Below, piece by piece: positions 6,777-8,592 of a DNA stretch of 8,592 bases. The DNA lies in assembly GCA_934645275.1 (NCBI GenBank), contig CAKUDW010000075.1, positions 1-8,592 on the forward strand. Reading direction: 5' to 3'. Position 1 is the stretch's first letter. Each line of letters starts with the position of its first letter. The notes below the pieces were generated by a model, which made no database searches, had not been told where the DNA came from, and saw nothing but the letters and a program-made list of their open reading frames with translations. Source of the DNA: an uncultured Clostridia bacterium. GTDB lineage: Bacteria; Bacillota_A; Clostridia; Christensenellales; Aristaeellaceae. The position numbers and the translations under genes were made by a program.

Positions 6777-6797
6777 GTGAGAAACTCAATTTCTCAC
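6777..6797. repeat. Second inverted repeat in the convergent intergenic region
   Basis: GTGAGAAA (6777-6784) and TTTCTCAC (6790-6797) form a perfect 8-bp stem with loop CTCAA. The stretch after it on the + strand begins ACGTTTCC, so it may be a back-up terminator for the transport operon. The T-tract is weak and slightly displaced, so the role is uncertain. Confidence 0.5.
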
Positions 6798-6800
6798 ACG

Positions 6801-6816
6801 TTTCCCCTTCCCCTTT
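6801..6816. repeat. Homopyrimidine mirror repeat
   Basis: The 16 bases TTTCCCCTTCCCCTTT read the same in both directions along one strand, forming a pure pyrimidine mirror repeat (purine on the other strand, with two GGGG runs). It lies between the two hairpins of the convergent region. Such tracts can form triplex DNA in principle; here it may be chance. Confidence 0.5.
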
Positions 6817-6824
6817 AATGGCAA

Positions 6825-6847
6825 TCCGCTAAGATTCTATCAGCGGA
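6825..6847 (-). repeat. Imperfect inverted repeat after the PLP-enzyme gene
   Basis: TCCGCT (6825-6830) pairs with AGCGGA (6842-6847), continued by GAT/ATC inside, with a two-base bulge. It begins 13 bases beyond the stop of the minus-strand gene and could serve as its 3' hairpin, but no T-run follows on the minus strand (it reads TTGCCATTAAAGG). Weak as a terminator. Confidence 0.35.
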
Positions 6848-6860
6848 CATACAACACCCC

Positions 6861-8126
6861 TCAAAGCGAAATCAATCCCTCATTGAGCAGCATCTGCACC
6901 GCTCCTGAAATGCCGATGCGGCCATGCGCATACGTAAGCGCGCCCTGAAGATAGGCAATGTAGGGCTCGCGGATGGGCGCATCGGCGCTCAGTTCCACCG
7001 AAGCGCCAGACACGAAGGTGCCCGCCGCCATGATCACCTGATCCTGATAGCCGGGCATGCTCCACGGCTCCGGCACGGCTTCTGCGTCCACAGGCGAGCA
7101 GAACTGTATGCACTGAATGAAGCGAATCAGCTTTTCAGCGCTGCCGAAGCGTATGGCCTCAATAATATCGTTGCGCGGCGCATCGTAAGCTGGATTGACC
7201 TGAAACCCCAGCAGTTCGAACACGCGCGCGGCAAGAATAGCGCTCTTAACCGCCTGCGCTACGGTATGCGGCGCCTGGAAAAGCCCCTGATAGAAGGGCT
7301 GATAACTGCCCGCATAGGAGCCGATTTCAGGCCCCACGCCGGGCGAAGTGAGCCTGCATGCCGCCATTTCCACATATTTACGTCTGCCCGCGACATAGCC
7401 GCCGGTGGGCGCAAGCCCGCCGCCGGGATTCTTAATCAGCGAGCCGGCCATCAGATCCGCCGCCGGTTCTGCACTGTCGGTAAATTCACCGTAGCAATTG
7501 TCCACCATCACGCACACGTCCGGACGCGCCGCATGGATAGCGGAAATGGCCGCGTTCAGCTCCGCCACGGACAGTGACGGCCGCCAGTCATAGCCGCGGC
7601 TGCGCTGAAGCAATACCAGCTTCGCGTTCGGCGCGAGCACATCCAGAATGCCCTGCACGTCGATTCTACCGTCCTTTAGCTCTACCTGCCGATAATCGAC
7701 GCCCAAATCCTTCAACGAACCATAGCCCGGTTCGCCGCTCAGGCCAATCACTTCCTCCATGGTATCGTAAGGCTTGCCCGCGCCAGAAATCATCAAATCG
7801 CCGGGACGCAGCACGCCGTACAGGCACAGCGCCAGCGCGTGTGTGCCGGACGCGATGTGCGGGCGCACCATCGCGCATTCCATACTCAGCGCTTCTGCCA
7901 TGATTTCGCCCAGCGTATCGCGGCCGATATCATCGTAGCCGTAGCCGGTCGTAGGCGCAAAGTGCCGTGCGGACACGCGATGCCTTTGAAAAGCAGCGAT
8001 AATTCGCCGGGTATTTCCAAATTCAATTTCATCTACGCGCTTAAAGGCCGCGGTGCAATCCGTCTCGGCGCGCGCGATCAGCGCTTCTACGCCCGCGCTC
8101 AGCTCGGGCAATCTGATGCTGCTCAT
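6861..8126 (-). CDS. PLP-dependent methionine gamma-lyase-like / 'aluminium resistance' family protein (YnbB type)
   Basis: A fold-type I PLP enzyme of 421 residues. Landmarks are GYGYDDIGRD (61-70), SGTHAL (93-98) at the cofactor phosphate, VMVDNCYGEF (207-215) whose D209 should contact the pyridine nitrogen, and SLIKNPGGGLAPTGGY (229-244), where K232 is the expected PLP-binding lysine. It ends with the family block DQVIMAAGTFVSGASVELS (362-380). No key residue appears to be missing. The family is often named methionine gamma-lyase or aluminium resistance protein, but its true reaction is poorly established; it resembles Cys/Met-metabolism enzymes such as cystathionine lyases. Start: the ATG at 8126 is preceded by GGAGG at 9 bases and matches the usual N-terminus; the longer frame up to 8195 would overlap miaA and lacks support. 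It lies 4 bases after miaA, so the two are probably translated together. The neighbourhood resembles the miaA-hfq-ynbB region of other Bacillota, here without hfq between. Confidence 0.92.
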   Translation of the reverse strand: MSSIRLPELSAGVEALIARAETDCTAAFKRVDEIEFGNTRRIIAAFQRHRVSARHFAPTTGYGYDDIGRDTLGEIMAEALSMECAMVRPHIASGTHALALCLYGVLRPGDLMISGAGKPYDTMEEVIGLSGEPGYGSLKDLGVDYRQVELKDGRIDVQGILDVLAPNAKLVLLQRSRGYDWRPSLSVAELNAAISAIHAARPDVCVMVDNCYGEFTDSAEPAADLMAGSLIKNPGGGLAPTGGYVAGRRKYVEMAACRLTSPGVGPEIGSYAGSYQPFYQGLFQAPHTVAQAVKSAILAARVFELLGFQVNPAYDAPRNDIIEAIRFGSAEKLIRFIQCIQFCSPVDAEAVPEPWSMPGYQDQVIMAAGTFVSGASVELSADAPIREPYIAYLQGALTYAHGRIGISGAVQMLLNEGLISL

Positions 8127-8130
8127 GGAA

Positions 8131-8592
8131 TTAATCCTCCGATTTCGAAAGTATTTCGTCTGCAATATCGTCCGCGCCGCGCCCCTCGGCTTCAATCCAG
8201 ATCGCGCGCGGATCGCGCCTGAACCACGTCATCTGCTTTTTAGCATAATTGCGCGAAAGCTGCTTGACCAGTGCGATGGCCTCGTCCATAGAAAGCGCGC
8301 CATCCAGCGCAGCTGCGATTTCCTTGTAGCCAATGGCCTGAAGCGCGGTTGGATGCCGCGCCTCATCGGCGCGCAGGCGCTTCACCTCGTCTACCAGCCC
8401 CGCTTCGAGCATCCGCTCTACCCGCTGATCGATTCGCCGATAGAGTACCTCTCGAGACCAGGAAAGCACAAACAGCCTTTCATCGTAATCCCCTTCACGC
8501 GCGGCGTCCAATTCAGCCTGCTCGCGCTGGGTGCGCCCCGTCAGGCGGTAGACCTCGATCGCACGGCTCACGCGGCGCACATCGTTTTCATG
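8131..8592 (-). CDS. miaA: tRNA dimethylallyltransferase MiaA, C-terminal half (partial)
   Basis: MiaA transfers a dimethylallyl group to N6 of A37 in tRNAs that read codons starting with U, the first step to ms2i6A. The frame is open to the window edge, so the N-terminal half with the P-loop is off the window; the internal Met at 8580 is not the start. The visible 153 residues begin with HENDMRRVSRAIEVY, matching the conserved 'H-x-N-D-xx-R-xx-RA-x-E-x-Y' block, followed by the tRNA-binding insertion, GLVDEVKRL, a QAIGYKE block, and near the C-terminus SRNYAKKQMTWFRRDPRAIW, the usual end of the family. TAA stop at 8131-8133. Housekeeping gene with ordinary features; it leads into the PLP-enzyme gene on the same strand. 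Confidence 0.95.
   Translation of the reverse strand, partial: HENDVRRVSRAIEVYRLTGRTQREQAELDAAREGDYDERLFVLSWSREVLYRRIDQRVERMLEAGLVDEVKRLRADEARHPTALQAIGYKEIAAALDGALSMDEAIALVKQLSRNYAKKQMTWFRRDPRAIWIEAEGRGADDIADEILSKSED
8136..8140 (-). promoter_or_regulatory. Ribosome binding site of the PLP enzyme, inside the miaA 3' end
   Basis: On the minus strand GGAGG lies 9 bases before the ATG at 8126 and just before the miaA stop codon (8131-8133). It fixes the start of the downstream gene and suggests coupled translation. Confidence 0.8.

Noticed and set aside
6924..7577. A 217-residue plus-strand open frame opposite the PLP enzyme
   Set aside because: It is rich in Arg, His and Ala as expected for a shadow frame and lies over highly conserved catalytic blocks of the minus-strand gene.

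Overview
The window looks like a chromosomal segment of a Bacillota bacterium, most likely a fairly GC-rich, uncultured Clostridia-type lineage. The reasons are the purine-rich AGGAGG-type ribosome binding sites, the YesN-type AraC response regulator, the signal-peptide style of the binding protein, and the miaA / YnbB-family gene pair that is familiar from Bacillota core chromosomes. The genus cannot be fixed from sequence reading alone.

Left part (1-6693, all + strand): a carbohydrate uptake locus. It opens with the C-terminal part of a response regulator with an AraC-type DNA-binding domain (its phosphoacceptor half lies off the window). A short intergenic region follows with a perfect TATAAT -10 box, a weak -35 and a 5'-UTR hairpin. 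Then come a periplasmic-type sugar-binding protein of the RhaS/LsrB/RbsB class, a two-domain sugar ABC ATPase, two RbsC-type permeases of 333 residues each, and a SIS-domain protein related to 6-phospho-3-hexuloisomerase (HxlB). Spacing is tight (overlap of 4 bases between ATPase and first permease, 16 and 19 bases between the later genes), so the ABC genes and the SIS gene read as one operon ending at a 14-bp hairpin at 6717-6748. No kinase, epimerase, aldolase or HxlA-type synthase is present within the window, so the sugar and its pathway stay open. The most interesting points are the unusual transporter plus SIS-isomerase pairing, the strongly asymmetric ATPase, and the hairpins that bracket the binding-protein cistron.

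Middle (6694-6860): a convergent intergenic region with three inverted repeats and a 16-base homopyrimidine mirror repeat, but no gene.

Right part (6861-8592, - strand): housekeeping genes. The 3' half of miaA (tRNA dimethylallyltransferase) is followed after 4 bases by a PLP-dependent enzyme of the methionine gamma-lyase-like / 'aluminium resistance' family (B. subtilis YnbB type), whose ribosome binding site lies just before the miaA stop codon. This half appears ordinary. No rRNA, tRNA, CRISPR array, insertion sequence or integrase was seen in the window.
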